Part shown: in pieces, positions 23,701-30,815 of the stretch
How positions within the stretch are numbered: position 1 is the first letter of the stretch
Layout of the letters: each line of letters opens with the position of its first letter
Assembly (NCBI GenBank): GCA_024238995.1
Contig: JANBVL010000008.1
Location: 1 to 32,323, forward strand
Reading direction: 5' to 3'
DNA length: 32,323 nucleotides
Origin: Patescibacteria group bacterium
GTDB lineage: Bacteria; Patescibacteriota; Minisyncoccia; Minisyncoccales; JANBVM01
Translations under genes and position numbers: made by a program
The notes under the pieces: model-generated
Told to the model about the DNA's origin: nothing
Databases searched by the model: none
What the model saw: the letters and a program-made list of their open reading frames with translations, nothing else

Positions 23701-23796
23701 TTACTTCATCATAACTACAAAAGGCTCAATCTCTCTTTTAATTTTATTCCAGTCTAAGGTTCTAAGCACGTCCAATAGGGAGAGTTCGTAAAATCG
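23701..23796 (-). pseudogene. C-terminal remnant of an unidentified gene
   Basis: A minus-strand open frame of 31 residues ending at TAA 23701-23703 reads RFYELSLLDVLRTLDWNKIK and ends EIEPFVVMMK. It has the look of a protein C-terminus (helix-rich, with conserved-looking Trp and Leu spacing) and resembles the tail of nucleotidyltransferase/AbiEii-type toxins, but this is a weak impression. There is no start or upstream body. It sits between the DUF5667 terminator and the M16 peptidase gene. Confidence 0.3.
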
Positions 23797-23813
23797 CCTT
23801 AAAGACGGTTTTT

Positions 23814-23822
23814 TGATAGAAT
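23814..23822 (+). promoter_or_regulatory. Extended -10 promoter of the M16 peptidase gene
   Basis: TGATAGAAT is an extended -10 (TGA plus TAGAAT, 23817-23822). Six bases (ATATAT) separate it from ATG 23829, predicting a leaderless mRNA. Just upstream is an imperfect hairpin AAAATCG...CGGTTTT with a T-run that looks like a weak terminator for transcription coming from the left. Confidence 0.5.
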
Positions 23823-23828
23823 ATATAT

Positions 23829-25094
23829 ATGTTTAAAAAAGTTACTTTAAAAAATGGATTAAGGATTATAACTGTTCCCCAGAAAAATACAGAAGCTGTG
23901 ACAGTTTTAGTGTTGGTGAAAACTGGCTCTAAATATGAAAAAAAAGATATTAATGGCATTTCTCATTTTTTAGAACACATGTATTTTAAAGGAACAAAAA
24001 AAAGGCCAACAGCAATGGCAATTGCTGAAACCTTAGATAAAATTGGTGGAATTTATAATGCTTTTACTTCAGAGGAATATACTGGATATTATGCAAAAAC
24101 CATTGCTTCAGAGTTTGAAACAGCTCTGGATTGGGTTTCTGACATTTTTTTAAATTCGACTTTAGCTGAAAAAGAAATGCAAAAAGAAAAAGGTGTTATT
24201 ACTGAAGAAATTAATATGCGATTAGATCATCCAATGACCTATGTTAATGTCTTGTGGTCTAAACTGCTATATGGCGATCAGCCTGCTGGATGGGATATTA
24301 TTGGTACAAAAGAAAATATAGTTAATATGACAAGAAAAGAGCTGGTTGATTATATGAATAGCCAATATGTAGCAGCAAACACGATAGTTTGTGTGGCTGG
24401 AAATATTGGAAGCGATTTAGCTGTAAATAAGGTTAAAAAATATTTTTCTAAAATAAAAGAAAATGATTCAGAGAAAAAACAAAAAGTTATTGAAATGCAG
24501 TCAGAGCCTGAATTAATTATTCAAACAAGAAAAACTGATCAAACTCATTTATGTTTGGGAGTAAGAGCATATAATCTTTTTCACAAAGACAAATATGTCC
24601 AGAAATTATTATCAATAATTTTGGGAGGAATGATGAGCTCCCGTTTATTTGTTAGAGTAAGGGAGAAAATGGGCGCAGCTTATTATATTAATACTATTTC
24701 TGATGCTGATCCTGACACGGGGTGCTTGTTTACCCAAGTAGGGGTAGATAATAGAAAAGTTGAAAAAGTGATTTTAGCAGTTTTAGATGAATACAAAAAA
24801 ATCTCAAAAGAAAAAGTAAATATTTCAGAATTAAAAAAAGTTAAAAATTATATTAAAGGGAAAACAGCGCTTTTATTAGAATCTTCTGATGCTTTAGCTT
24901 CTTTTTTTGCAAACCAAGAACTTTTAGAGGGAAAGATTATGAATTTAAAAGAAATTTTTAAAATGATTGACAAAATAACAGCCAACGACATTTTGAAAGT
25001 TTCAAAAGATATATTCCAACCGCAGAAATTAAATTTAGCTTTAATCGGACCTTTTAAAAACAGAGAAAAATTTAAAAAAATGTTAAAAATATAA
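23829..25094 (+). CDS. M16 family zinc metallopeptidase (processing-peptidase-like)
   Basis: A 421-residue single M16 protein. The inverted zinc motif HFLEH (about 46-50) and the downstream glutamate region (KEKGVITEEINMRLDHP) are intact, so it should be catalytic. The C-terminal M16 domain contains the usual RxxxY-like segment (REKMGAAYYINTISDADPDTG). No signal peptide is present, so it is cytosolic or exported by another route. Many bacteria encode M16 proteins as a catalytic/non-catalytic pair; no partner lies next to it here. It opens a run with the AI-2E-type permease, rsmI and metG at short spacing. Confidence 0.93.
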   Translation: MFKKVTLKNGLRIITVPQKNTEAVTVLVLVKTGSKYEKKDINGISHFLEHMYFKGTKKRPTAMAIAETLDKIGGIYNAFTSEEYTGYYAKTIASEFETALDWVSDIFLNSTLAEKEMQKEKGVITEEINMRLDHPMTYVNVLWSKLLYGDQPAGWDIIGTKENIVNMTRKELVDYMNSQYVAANTIVCVAGNIGSDLAVNKVKKYFSKIKENDSEKKQKVIEMQSEPELIIQTRKTDQTHLCLGVRAYNLFHKDKYVQKLLSIILGGMMSSRLFVRVREKMGAAYYINTISDADPDTGCLFTQVGVDNRKVEKVILAVLDEYKKISKEKVNISELKKVKNYIKGKTALLLESSDALASFFANQELLEGKIMNLKEIFKMIDKITANDILKVSKDIFQPQKLNLALIGPFKNREKFKKMLKI

Positions 25095-25103
25095 TTTTAA
25101 AAT

Positions 25104-26129
25104 ATGGATGAGGAAAAAGTTTTAGATATATCATGGTCAACAATTCTAAGAATTAGTGTCACTTTATTGGTTTTTTACACCCTTTATTCAATAAAAGACA
25201 TTTTAGTTTCAATTATTTTTGCATTAGTCATTTCAATCCTATTTAATCCTGCAATTAATTTTTTAGAAAGAAAAAGAATCCCCCGTGTCATTGGAACAAT
25301 TTTTATGTATGTTAGTATTTTCGCACTGTTAAGTTTAATTTTATATTGGATTGTGCCTATTTTTATTTATGAAATTCAGCAGTTTGGCAAGTTATTTCCT
25401 CAATATTTCGGCAAATTATCCCCGCCTTTAAGAAGTCTTGGACTAGAAGCATTTGATAGTTTTGAAACCTTTACACTTGCTTTGCAAGAGTGGTTGATTG
25501 AAGCATCTTCTAGTATTTTTGGAGTAATAATTTCTATTTTTGGAGGAATTTTTTCAACAGTAAGTATATTTGCAATTGCAATATTCTTTTCGATGGAAGA
25601 AAAAGAAGTGCAAAATGCGGTTAAGTCCTTGGCTCCTAAAAAAAATGAAGAATATTTCCTGAATTTATGGCAAAGGGGTCAGACTAAAACTGCTGCTTGG
25701 TTTGGAACAAGGGTGTTGAGCAGTATTTTTGTTGGCTTGGTTTCATACCTTGCTTTAAGTGTTTTAGATGTAAATTATGCTTCAGTTTTAAGTTTATTTG
25801 CAGGAGTTATGGATATAATTCCAGTATTGGGACCTATTTTTGCTGGTACAATTATTACGCTTTTGGCTGCTTTGGATTCTTGGCTTAAAGCATTTTTTGT
25901 ATTGGTTGCTTTTATTTTAATTCAGTTAATAGAAGGAAATATTATTACTCCAATTTTAACCAAAAAATTAGTAGGACTTCCTGCAGTCTTAGTTTTAATA
26001 TCAGTTTTGGTTGGTGGAAGATTGGCAGGAGGCTTGGGTGCAATTTTGGCAATTCCTCTAACAAGTATAATCTATGAATTTTTAAGAGATTACTTGAAAA
26101 AAAGAAAAGAAAATAGCTTGGTTACTTAA
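25104..26129 (+). CDS. AI-2E family permease-like membrane protein
   Basis: A 341-residue integral membrane protein of the PF01594 type (TqsA/PerM/YdiK-like). It shows about eight hydrophobic segments with the family's characteristic arrangement: two early helices, a third helix around FMYVSIFALLSLILYWIVP, an extramembrane stretch, and the conserved late block LSLFAGVMDIIPVLGPIFAG followed by LVAFILIQLIEGNIITPIL and GLPAVLVLISVLVGG. Family members export small molecules or act as sodium/proton antiporters; AI-2 transport itself is proven for very few, so the name is only a family label. A TATAAT (25090-25095) overlaps the upstream stop and lies eight bases before the ATG. The next gene starts two bases after the stop. 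Confidence 0.88.
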   Translation: MDEEKVLDISWSTILRISVTLLVFYTLYSIKDILVSIIFALVISILFNPAINFLERKRIPRVIGTIFMYVSIFALLSLILYWIVPIFIYEIQQFGKLFPQYFGKLSPPLRSLGLEAFDSFETFTLALQEWLIEASSSIFGVIISIFGGIFSTVSIFAIAIFFSMEEKEVQNAVKSLAPKKNEEYFLNLWQRGQTKTAAWFGTRVLSSIFVGLVSYLALSVLDVNYASVLSLFAGVMDIIPVLGPIFAGTIITLLAALDSWLKAFFVLVAFILIQLIEGNIITPILTKKLVGLPAVLVLISVLVGGRLAGGLGAILAIPLTSIIYEFLRDYLKKRKENSLVT

Positions 26130-26131
26130 AC

Positions 26132-26794
26132 ATGCCAGATTTATTTATTGTTGCTACTCCTATTGGCAATTTATCTGATATTAGTTTTAGAGCAATTGAA
26201 ACCTTGAAAAAGGTTGATTTAATTTTGTGCGAAGATACAAGAAGAACAAAAAAACTTTTAAATCACTACGAAATAACAAAAAAGACTGTTAGTTATCATC
26301 AGCACAGTAAATTAAAAAAAATAAATTATATAATTGATTTATTAAAACAAGGAAAGAGTTTAGCTCTAGTTTCAGATGCAGGAACTCCAGGAATTTCTGA
26401 TCCAGGCAATAAATTAATTGAAATGGCGCTTGAAAAGCTTGACGATTTAACAATTATTCCAATCCCTGGCCCTTCAGCAATAACTACAGCACTTAGTATT
26501 TCTGGTTTTGGAGTTGATAAATTCACTTTTTTAGGATTTCCTCCGGTAAAGAAAAAACGAAAGAAATATTTTAAAAAGATTTTAGATTCAGAATATCCAG
26601 TCGTTTTTTTTGAATCACCTCATAGAATTTTAAAAACACTGGAGGAATTAAAATTTTTAAAAAACAAAATCGTTGTTTGCAGGGAGCTGACAAAAAAGTT
26701 TGAGATAATTTATAGAGGAACAGTTGATGAGGTTGAAAAAGAATTAAAAAAAGATAAGATAAGGGGAGAATTTGTGGTAATAATTAGAAAATAA
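26132..26794 (+). CDS. rsmI: 16S rRNA (cytidine(1402)-2'-O)-methyltransferase
   Basis: RsmI methylates the ribose of C1402 in the 16S rRNA decoding centre using S-adenosylmethionine. The 220-residue protein has the tetrapyrrole-methylase-like fold and the family's motifs: ATPIGNLSDISFRAIETL at the N-terminus, LILCEDTRRTKKLLNHY, the SAM-binding VSDAGTPGISDPG, PGPSAITTALSISGF and ESPHRILKTLEEL. It is shorter than the E. coli protein, lacking the C-terminal extension. It lies two bases after the permease and three before metG, consistent with one operon ending in translation genes. Confidence 0.95.
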   Translation: MPDLFIVATPIGNLSDISFRAIETLKKVDLILCEDTRRTKKLLNHYEITKKTVSYHQHSKLKKINYIIDLLKQGKSLALVSDAGTPGISDPGNKLIEMALEKLDDLTIIPIPGPSAITTALSISGFGVDKFTFLGFPPVKKKRKKYFKKILDSEYPVVFFESPHRILKTLEELKFLKNKIVVCRELTKKFEIIYRGTVDEVEKELKKDKIRGEFVVIIRK

Positions 26795-26797
26795 TAT

Positions 26798-28282
26798 ATG
26801 AACAAGTTTTTTATTTCAACAGCAATTTATTACGTAAATGCAAATCCTCACATTGGTCATGCTTTGGAAATTGTTCAAACAGATGTTTTAGCTCGTTACT
26901 ATAGAACATTGGGCAAGGAAGTTTTGTTTTTAACTGGAACTGATGAAAATAGCTTAAAAAATGCCCAAGCAGCTGAAAAAATTAACGTTCCAGTCCAGGA
27001 CTTTGTAGATAAAAATGCCCAAATTTTTAAAGAGCTTAAAAAAATCCTTAACTTGAGTTTTGATGATTTTATTAGAACAACTGAAGAACGCCATATAAAA
27101 GGAGCTGAAAAATTGTGGCTGGCATGTAAAAAAGATATTTATAAGAAAAAGTATAAAGGCCTTTATTGCGTTGGCTGTGAAGAATTTTATACAGAGAAAG
27201 AGCTTGTGAATGGTTTATGTCCAGAACATAAGAAAAAACCTGAATTAATTGAAGAAGAGAATTATTTTTTTAAACTTTCCAAGTATCAAAGTCAATTAAA
27301 AGAATTAATTGAAAAAGATGAAATTAAAATTATTCCTCAAACTAGAAAAAATGAAGTTTTAAGTTTTATTAATTCAGGGTTAAAAGATATTTGTATTTCT
27401 CGTTCAAAAGAAAGAGCTCATGGCTGGGGAATTCCAGTGCCTGGTGACGAAAGCCAGATTATCTGGGTTTGGTTTGATGCATTGGCAAACTATATTACTG
27501 CTTTGGGTTATGGAACTGATGAACAGAAATTCAATGATTGGTGGCAGAACAATAACAATAAATTACACGTTATTGGAAAAGGAATTTTAAGATTTCACGC
27601 AGTTTATTGGCCTGGAATGCTTTTGTCAGCTGGTATTTCTTTGCCTGAAAGAATTTTTGTTCATGAATACATTAATGTTGATGGTCAGAAGATGTCAAAA
27701 TCTTTAGGGAATGTTATTGATCCTTATCAGTTAGTTGAAAAGTATAACACAGAGGCAGTTAGGTATTTCCTTTTACGTGAAATATCTCCTTTTAAGGATG
27801 GTGATTTTTCTCAGAAAAGATTTGAAGAGCGGTATGATGCTGATTTAGCAAAAGGGCTTGGTAATTTATTGGCAAGAGTTTTGTCTTTGGCTGAAAAAAT
27901 AGGCTTAAAAAATGAAAGTTTTATTGTTGAAAAAATAAAAGAAAGTAATTTTCAATCAAAAATAGATAAAACTCAACAAAATTATCACAGAGCTCTGAAA
28001 GAATTTAAATTTAACGATGCATTAACGTCAATTTGGGAACTGATTAGTTTTTGTGATGAATGCATTGAGAAAGAAAAGCTTTGGAACAAGAGCGAAAATC
28101 AAAAAACTAATATATTATATTTACTATATACTATTGGCAACATTGCCAATTTATTAAAACCATTTCTTCCTGAAACTTCTGAAAAAATATTAAAACAAAT
28201 TGGATTAAAAGAAAAAGAAAGAGAGTGGATATTTAATATTAAAAAAGGCGAATCGCTTTTTCCTAAATTGAATTCTTTTTAA
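26798..28282 (+). CDS. metG: Methionyl-tRNA synthetase
   Basis: Class Ia synthetase of 494 residues. The signature HIGH lies at 18-21 in NANPHIGHALE and KMSKS at 298-302 in GQKMSKSLGNVIDPYQ. The connective peptide holds a reduced zinc knuckle (CVGCEEF and CPEH, about 124-146), and the catalytic WFDALANYI and HVIGKGILRFHAVYWPG segments are present. The anticodon-binding helical domain follows, and the protein ends there without the C-terminal tRNA-binding EMAP-like domain found in many longer MetRS. It starts three bases after rsmI. No clear terminator was found between it and the next promoter. Confidence 0.96.
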   Translation: MNKFFISTAIYYVNANPHIGHALEIVQTDVLARYYRTLGKEVLFLTGTDENSLKNAQAAEKINVPVQDFVDKNAQIFKELKKILNLSFDDFIRTTEERHIKGAEKLWLACKKDIYKKKYKGLYCVGCEEFYTEKELVNGLCPEHKKKPELIEEENYFFKLSKYQSQLKELIEKDEIKIIPQTRKNEVLSFINSGLKDICISRSKERAHGWGIPVPGDESQIIWVWFDALANYITALGYGTDEQKFNDWWQNNNNKLHVIGKGILRFHAVYWPGMLLSAGISLPERIFVHEYINVDGQKMSKSLGNVIDPYQLVEKYNTEAVRYFLLREISPFKDGDFSQKRFEERYDADLAKGLGNLLARVLSLAEKIGLKNESFIVEKIKESNFQSKIDKTQQNYHRALKEFKFNDALTSIWELISFCDECIEKEKLWNKSENQKTNILYLLYTIGNIANLLKPFLPETSEKILKQIGLKEKEREWIFNIKKGESLFPKLNSF

Positions 28283-28297
28283 TTTTCCAAAAGCAGC

Positions 28298-28325
28298 TTG
28301 ACTTTGAAGAGAGAAACAATATTAT
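28298..28325 (+). promoter_or_regulatory. Promoter of the small TTG-start gene
   Basis: TTGACT (28298-28303), a 16-base spacer and TATTAT (28320-28325). A predicted leader of about 27 nt contains a perfect Shine-Dalgarno sequence before the TTG start at 28359. Confidence 0.55.
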
Positions 28326-28342
28326 GGAGATAGCTTATTAAC

Positions 28343-28353
28343 AAGGAGGTGAT
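28343..28353 (+). promoter_or_regulatory. Full-length Shine-Dalgarno sequence
   Basis: AAGGAGGTGAT is an 11-base complement of the usual 16S rRNA 3' tail. AAGGAGG ends nine bases before TTG 28359 and fixes that start. It stands out because nearly every other gene in the window lacks a recognisable Shine-Dalgarno sequence. Confidence 0.85.
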
Positions 28354-28358
28354 AAGTT

Positions 28359-28643
28359 TTGGTAAGAATTGTGTGCAAGAATATAAAAAGTTCTCTCAAA
28401 ATGTTTGAAAAGATGTATCCTGTTGAGGGGAGAATCAGGCACTGGATATTGCTTGATCTTGAAAACAAAAGAGTTTTCATCCAACCCAGCGTTTCTACTG
28501 GGTTGAACAGTTTTCTCATAGATAATTTAGGAGATGAGGACGAGAAAGTTTTGAAAGAGTTTGCAAAGAGCAATAACATAAGGCTTTTTGAATGTCCAAC
28601 AATTGAATTTGACGACAACAGAGATCCTTTTGTTGCCCATTAA
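28359..28643 (+). CDS. Hypothetical small protein, TTG start, 94 residues
   Basis: I do not recognise this family. The protein is soluble, mixed alpha/beta, with conserved-looking features MFEKMYPVEGRIRHWILLDL (residues 15-34), FIQPSVSTGLNSF and a C-terminal FECPTIEFDDNRDPFVAH. There is no signal peptide, metal motif or membrane segment. The start is set by the perfect Shine-Dalgarno sequence; there is no ATG at the proper distance. It is a single-gene unit with its own promoter and a terminator immediately after the stop. The signals argue that it is translated at high efficiency despite the TTG. It sits at the left border of an accessory patch with decayed fragments. Confidence 0.75.
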   Translation: MVRIVCKNIKSSLKMFEKMYPVEGRIRHWILLDLENKRVFIQPSVSTGLNSFLIDNLGDEDEKVLKEFAKSNNIRLFECPTIEFDDNRDPFVAH

Positions 28644-28659
28644 ATAACTTAATTCTATT

Positions 28660-28684
28660 TCCAGCTCAGCTGGATTTTTTTTAT
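28660..28684 (+). terminator. Rho-independent terminator after the TTG-start gene
   Basis: Stem TCCAGC (28660-28665) / GCTGGA (28669-28674), loop TCA, followed by a long T-rich run (28675-28684). It is 17 bases past the stop. Confidence 0.85.
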
Positions 28685-28709
28685 TAAAAAAAAGAGGTAA
28701 GATAGAGTT

Positions 28710-28790
28710 ATGTTAATTGATAGTCATGCTCATCTAAATTTTTCTGCATTTGATAAAGACAGAGACAGAGTTATTAAAAAATGTCTGGAC
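28710..28790 (+). pseudogene. Duplicated 5' fragment of tatD
   Basis: ATG 28710 opens MLIDSHAHLNFSAFDKDRDR and continues IKKCLD, closely matching the first 27 residues of the intact tatD at 29949 (23 of 27 residues; 70 of 81 bases by hand count). Homology then stops abruptly and the frame ends at TAA 28818-28820. A TAAGAT box lies six bases before this ATG, the same layout as upstream of leuS. It is a truncated, diverged copy, not a recent exact duplication. Confidence 0.85.
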
Positions 28791-28859
28791 AGCTGGGTAC
28801 TTTTTATTAACCAATCTTAATTTGCTATGTAGCTACAATTTTCCACAATTAACAGGCAT

Positions 28860-28924
28860 AGTGCCGTGACTATAATAACAACCATCTTCATTTTCAGATA
28901 CATGAAAATGGTCGATACGGCACT
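28860..28924. repeat. Nested inverted repeats
   Basis: Outer arms AGTGCCGT (28860-28867) and ACGGCACT (28917-28924) enclose an inner perfect 8-bp pair CATTTTCA (28889-28896) / TGAAAATG (28903-28910) with a six-base loop. It lies within the peptidase remnant, so part of it may be chance. Confidence 0.5.
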
Positions 28925-28978
28925 GTAGTGAATCCTCGGGAATATGTTAGATTTAACGACGGATTGGATATTTGGTAA
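28862..28978 (+). pseudogene. C-terminal remnant of an M23 (LytM-like) peptidase
   Basis: An open stretch ending at TAA 28976-28978 reads CRDYNNNHLHFQIHENGRYG followed by TVVNPREYV. The HLHF plus NP ending is the classic end of the M23 endopeptidase domain, whose HxH provides zinc ligands. An in-frame stop (28859-28861) precedes it, and no body of the enzyme is present in any frame, so only about 38 residues of a former gene remain. Confidence 0.5.
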
Positions 28979-28999
28979 CTGCAACTAATCTTTAAAATA

Positions 29000-29030
29000 A
29001 AAGGAGTATTTTTTTACTCCTTTCTTTTTT
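29000..29030 (+). terminator. Rho-independent terminator
   Basis: Stem AAAGGAGTA (29000-29008) / TACTCCTTT (29015-29023) with a six-T loop, followed by CTTTTTT. On the plus strand it follows the M23 remnant; on the minus strand it lies just past the stop of the frameshifted gene and could also end that transcript. Confidence 0.75.
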
Positions 29031-29047
29031 AATAAAGATCAAGATTT

Positions 29048-29714
29048 TTAAAATTTAGAATTAGAGATTATTTGTTCAAGGAGCTCTAAATTTCTTTCTT
29101 TATCTTTTGTAAGAGTGTCTATTATAAACTCAAATAATATTTTTTCTTCTGGATCAGGGAAACTAATTACTATCGAGGTTATATTTTGATATTCTATCTC
29201 TTTTTTGTATATCTCTCTTCCACTTAATGTGATAAATTCTTGATTGAGTATCTCGCCGTATGGCCAGTCAGTTCCTCTTTTAGCCCAATAATGCCAAGTG
29301 CATTTTTGTGGATTGTCTTCAAATAAACCAATGCACCAATTAGGATCAGGAGGAATTCTAACGATATTAAAGATTAGTGTTGTTCCTTTGGTTAGCAACT
29401 GTGTTCGCCATAAACCTTCTACTACTTGTGGTTGTGGATTTATTTTTTCTTCGTAATTATTTGATTGAAATGTTGTATTAGAAAGTACTATGCCTTGATT
29501 TTCCTGGGTTTTAATAATTGTCCAATCTTGTGGATGTTGCATTATATACCCAAATTTTTCGTTTTTATAAATTTTCCAACCCTCTATTACTTGAATATTA
29601 TCTTCAAGTTCATTAGATGTTTTTTGATTTTTTTTTAAAAAAAATCAAACCTCCAATTAAAATTGAAAAAAATACAATAGAAATAAAAATTGATTTCAGA
29701 TATTCTCTCTTCAT
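29048..29714 (-). CDS. Membrane-anchored protein of unknown function, interrupted by a frameshift in a homopolymer
   Basis: The downstream part (29542 to 29048, 164 residues from an internal Met) is intact, but its start is not the real one. From ATG 29714 the strand encodes MKREYLKSIFISIVFFSILI plus GGLIFF, a typical membrane anchor, then meets a TTTTTTTT-AAAAAAAAA run and stops soon after. Removing one A from the run restores a frame that continues SNELEDNIQVIEGWKIYKNE and on through FGYIMQHPQDW into the long part. The pattern K-x-Y-x-N-E-x-F-G-Y plus HPQDW resembles small extracytoplasmic (PsbP-like) proteins common in Patescibacteria. The shift could be a sequencing error, a true mutation or slippage at the A/T run. 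It lies 11 bases after a 45-residue membrane protein gene on the same strand. Confidence 0.65.
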
Positions 29715-29725
29715 AACTTTTTCGT

Positions 29726-29863
29726 TTACTTAGTTATTTGTTTAAGAAAAGACAAATAAACCTTGAGGTCATACCAAATTCCAGGGAACAATCGAATTCC
29801 TAAAATAATAAATAATGCCGTGGTAATGTAACAAAAGATAAGTACTTTTGTTTTTTTATTCAT
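29726..29863 (-). CDS. Small single-pass membrane protein, 45 residues
   Basis: ATG 29863 opens MNKKTKVLIFCYITTALFII followed by LGIRLFPGIWYDLK and ends KQITK at TAA 29728-29726. It has a basic N-terminus and one hydrophobic segment (about 8-27), then a short polar tail, as in small inner-membrane proteins. The frameshifted membrane-anchored gene starts 11 bases later on the same strand, so the two form a probable operon. A TATAAT box lies about 33 bases upstream. No family recognised; the short length keeps confidence moderate. Confidence 0.5.
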   Translation of the reverse strand: MNKKTKVLIFCYITTALFIILGIRLFPGIWYDLKVYLSFLKQITK

Positions 29864-29896
29864 AATATCAGACAAATATATCTAGTTAGTTATATT

Positions 29897-29902
29897 ATTA
29901 TA
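29897..29902 (-). promoter_or_regulatory. -10 box for the minus-strand membrane-protein pair
   Basis: A perfect TATAAT on the minus strand, followed by AATATAAC. A TTGGCA lies 12 bases upstream of TATAAT, or 18 bases upstream of AATATA, so the exact pair is uncertain. It is divergent from, and overlaps, the tatD promoter region. Confidence 0.35.
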
Positions 29903-29913
29903 GAGTAAATCTT

Positions 29914-29942
29914 TTGCCAAGATTTTATGCTTTAGATACAAT
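29914..29942 (+). promoter_or_regulatory. Promoter of tatD
   Basis: TTGCCA (29914-29919), an exact 17-base spacer and TACAAT (29937-29942). Six bases (TAAATC) separate the -10 from ATG 29949, so transcription should begin at or next to the start codon. Confidence 0.65.
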
Positions 29943-29948
29943 TAAATC

Positions 29949-30785
29949 ATGTTAATTGATACCCACGCTCATTTGAATTTTTCTGCTTTTAATAAAGACA
30001 GAGATAAAATTATTAAAAAATGCCTGGACAATAATGTCTGGGTTGTTAATGTTGGAACAAATTTAATTACTTCAAAACAAGTCGTTGAATTAGCTTTAAA
30101 GTATGAAAAAGGCATTTATGCTTCTATTGGACTTCATCCAATCAATTTAGAAACAGGACTAGTGAAAATAAAAGCTGATATCAATGAAAGAAAAAGCATT
30201 GAAAAAGAATTTGATTATGAAAAGTACAAAAAACTAGCTCAGAATGAAAAAGTGGTTGCAATTGGTGAAATTGGTTTGGATTATTACTGGAGGCCTAAAA
30301 CTAAAGTAAAAAAAGAATTATTCAAACAAAAACAAAAAGATTTATTATTAGAGCAGTTAAAGCTTGCCAAAGAGTTGGATTTGCCAGTGATATTTCATTG
30401 TCGTATGGCTAATCATGATTTGTTTAATATTTTATCTGATCATTCTGATTTAAGACCTAAAAAAGCAGTTGCCCATAGTTTTGTTGGTAGCGTTGATGAT
30501 ATTAGAAGACATATTGATTTGGGATACTATATTGGTTTTAATGGAATAATTTTTAAAAATATTGAAGGTATTGATTTTAAAGAGATTATAAAAGCCACGC
30601 CATCAGAGAGAATTTTAATTGAAACAGATTGTCCTTATTTAGTACCTCCTCAAGCTCAAACAAAACGCAATGAACCTATTTTTGTAAAATATATTGCTCA
30701 GGAGATTGCTAAAATAAAGAGCATAAGTTTTGAAAAAGTAAAAGAAGCTATTACTAAAAACGCAAAAACATTGTTTGGGATATAG
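29949..30785 (+). CDS. tatD: TatD family metal-dependent hydrolase (deoxyribonuclease)
   Basis: A 278-residue amidohydrolase-fold protein, expected to act as a metal-dependent DNase or exonuclease in repair and DNA clearance. The metal ligands are in place: DTHAHLN with His6 and His8, the GEIGLDYYW glutamate, VIFHCRMANHD and AVAHSFVGS histidines, and the late IETDCPYL aspartate. An insertion of about 20 charged residues after the GLHPI segment (NLETGLVKIKADINERK) is the only deviation from the usual length of about 260. The predicted mRNA is leaderless. A diverged copy of its first 81 bases lies 1.2 kb upstream. leuS follows after 36 bases. Confidence 0.95.
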   Translation: MLIDTHAHLNFSAFNKDRDKIIKKCLDNNVWVVNVGTNLITSKQVVELALKYEKGIYASIGLHPINLETGLVKIKADINERKSIEKEFDYEKYKKLAQNEKVVAIGEIGLDYYWRPKTKVKKELFKQKQKDLLLEQLKLAKELDLPVIFHCRMANHDLFNILSDHSDLRPKKAVAHSFVGSVDDIRRHIDLGYYIGFNGIIFKNIEGIDFKEIIKATPSERILIETDCPYLVPPQAQTKRNEPIFVKYIAQEIAKIKSISFEKVKEAITKNAKTLFGI

Positions 30786-30786
30786 C

Positions 30787-30815
30787 TTGATTCTTAGCTT
30801 TGCTAAGATTAAGAT
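30787..30815 (+). promoter_or_regulatory. Promoter of leuS with an inverted repeat in the spacer
   Basis: TTGATT (30787-30792), a 17-base spacer and TAAGAT (30810-30815), six bases (AAGATT) before ATG 30822. The spacer is almost filled by the perfect hairpin TCTTAGC-TTT-GCTAAGA (30792-30808). With no T-run after it, the hairpin could be an operator or a remnant of the tatD terminator. Confidence 0.55.

Noticed and set aside
28322-28618. Minus-strand frame of 98 residues over the small TTG-start gene
   Set aside because: The plus-strand gene has promoter, Shine-Dalgarno sequence and terminator; the antisense frame has none.
28860-28924. Insertion-sequence ends
   Set aside because: No transposase or flanking target duplication was seen, and the bases encode the M23-like remnant, so only a plain repeat is reported.
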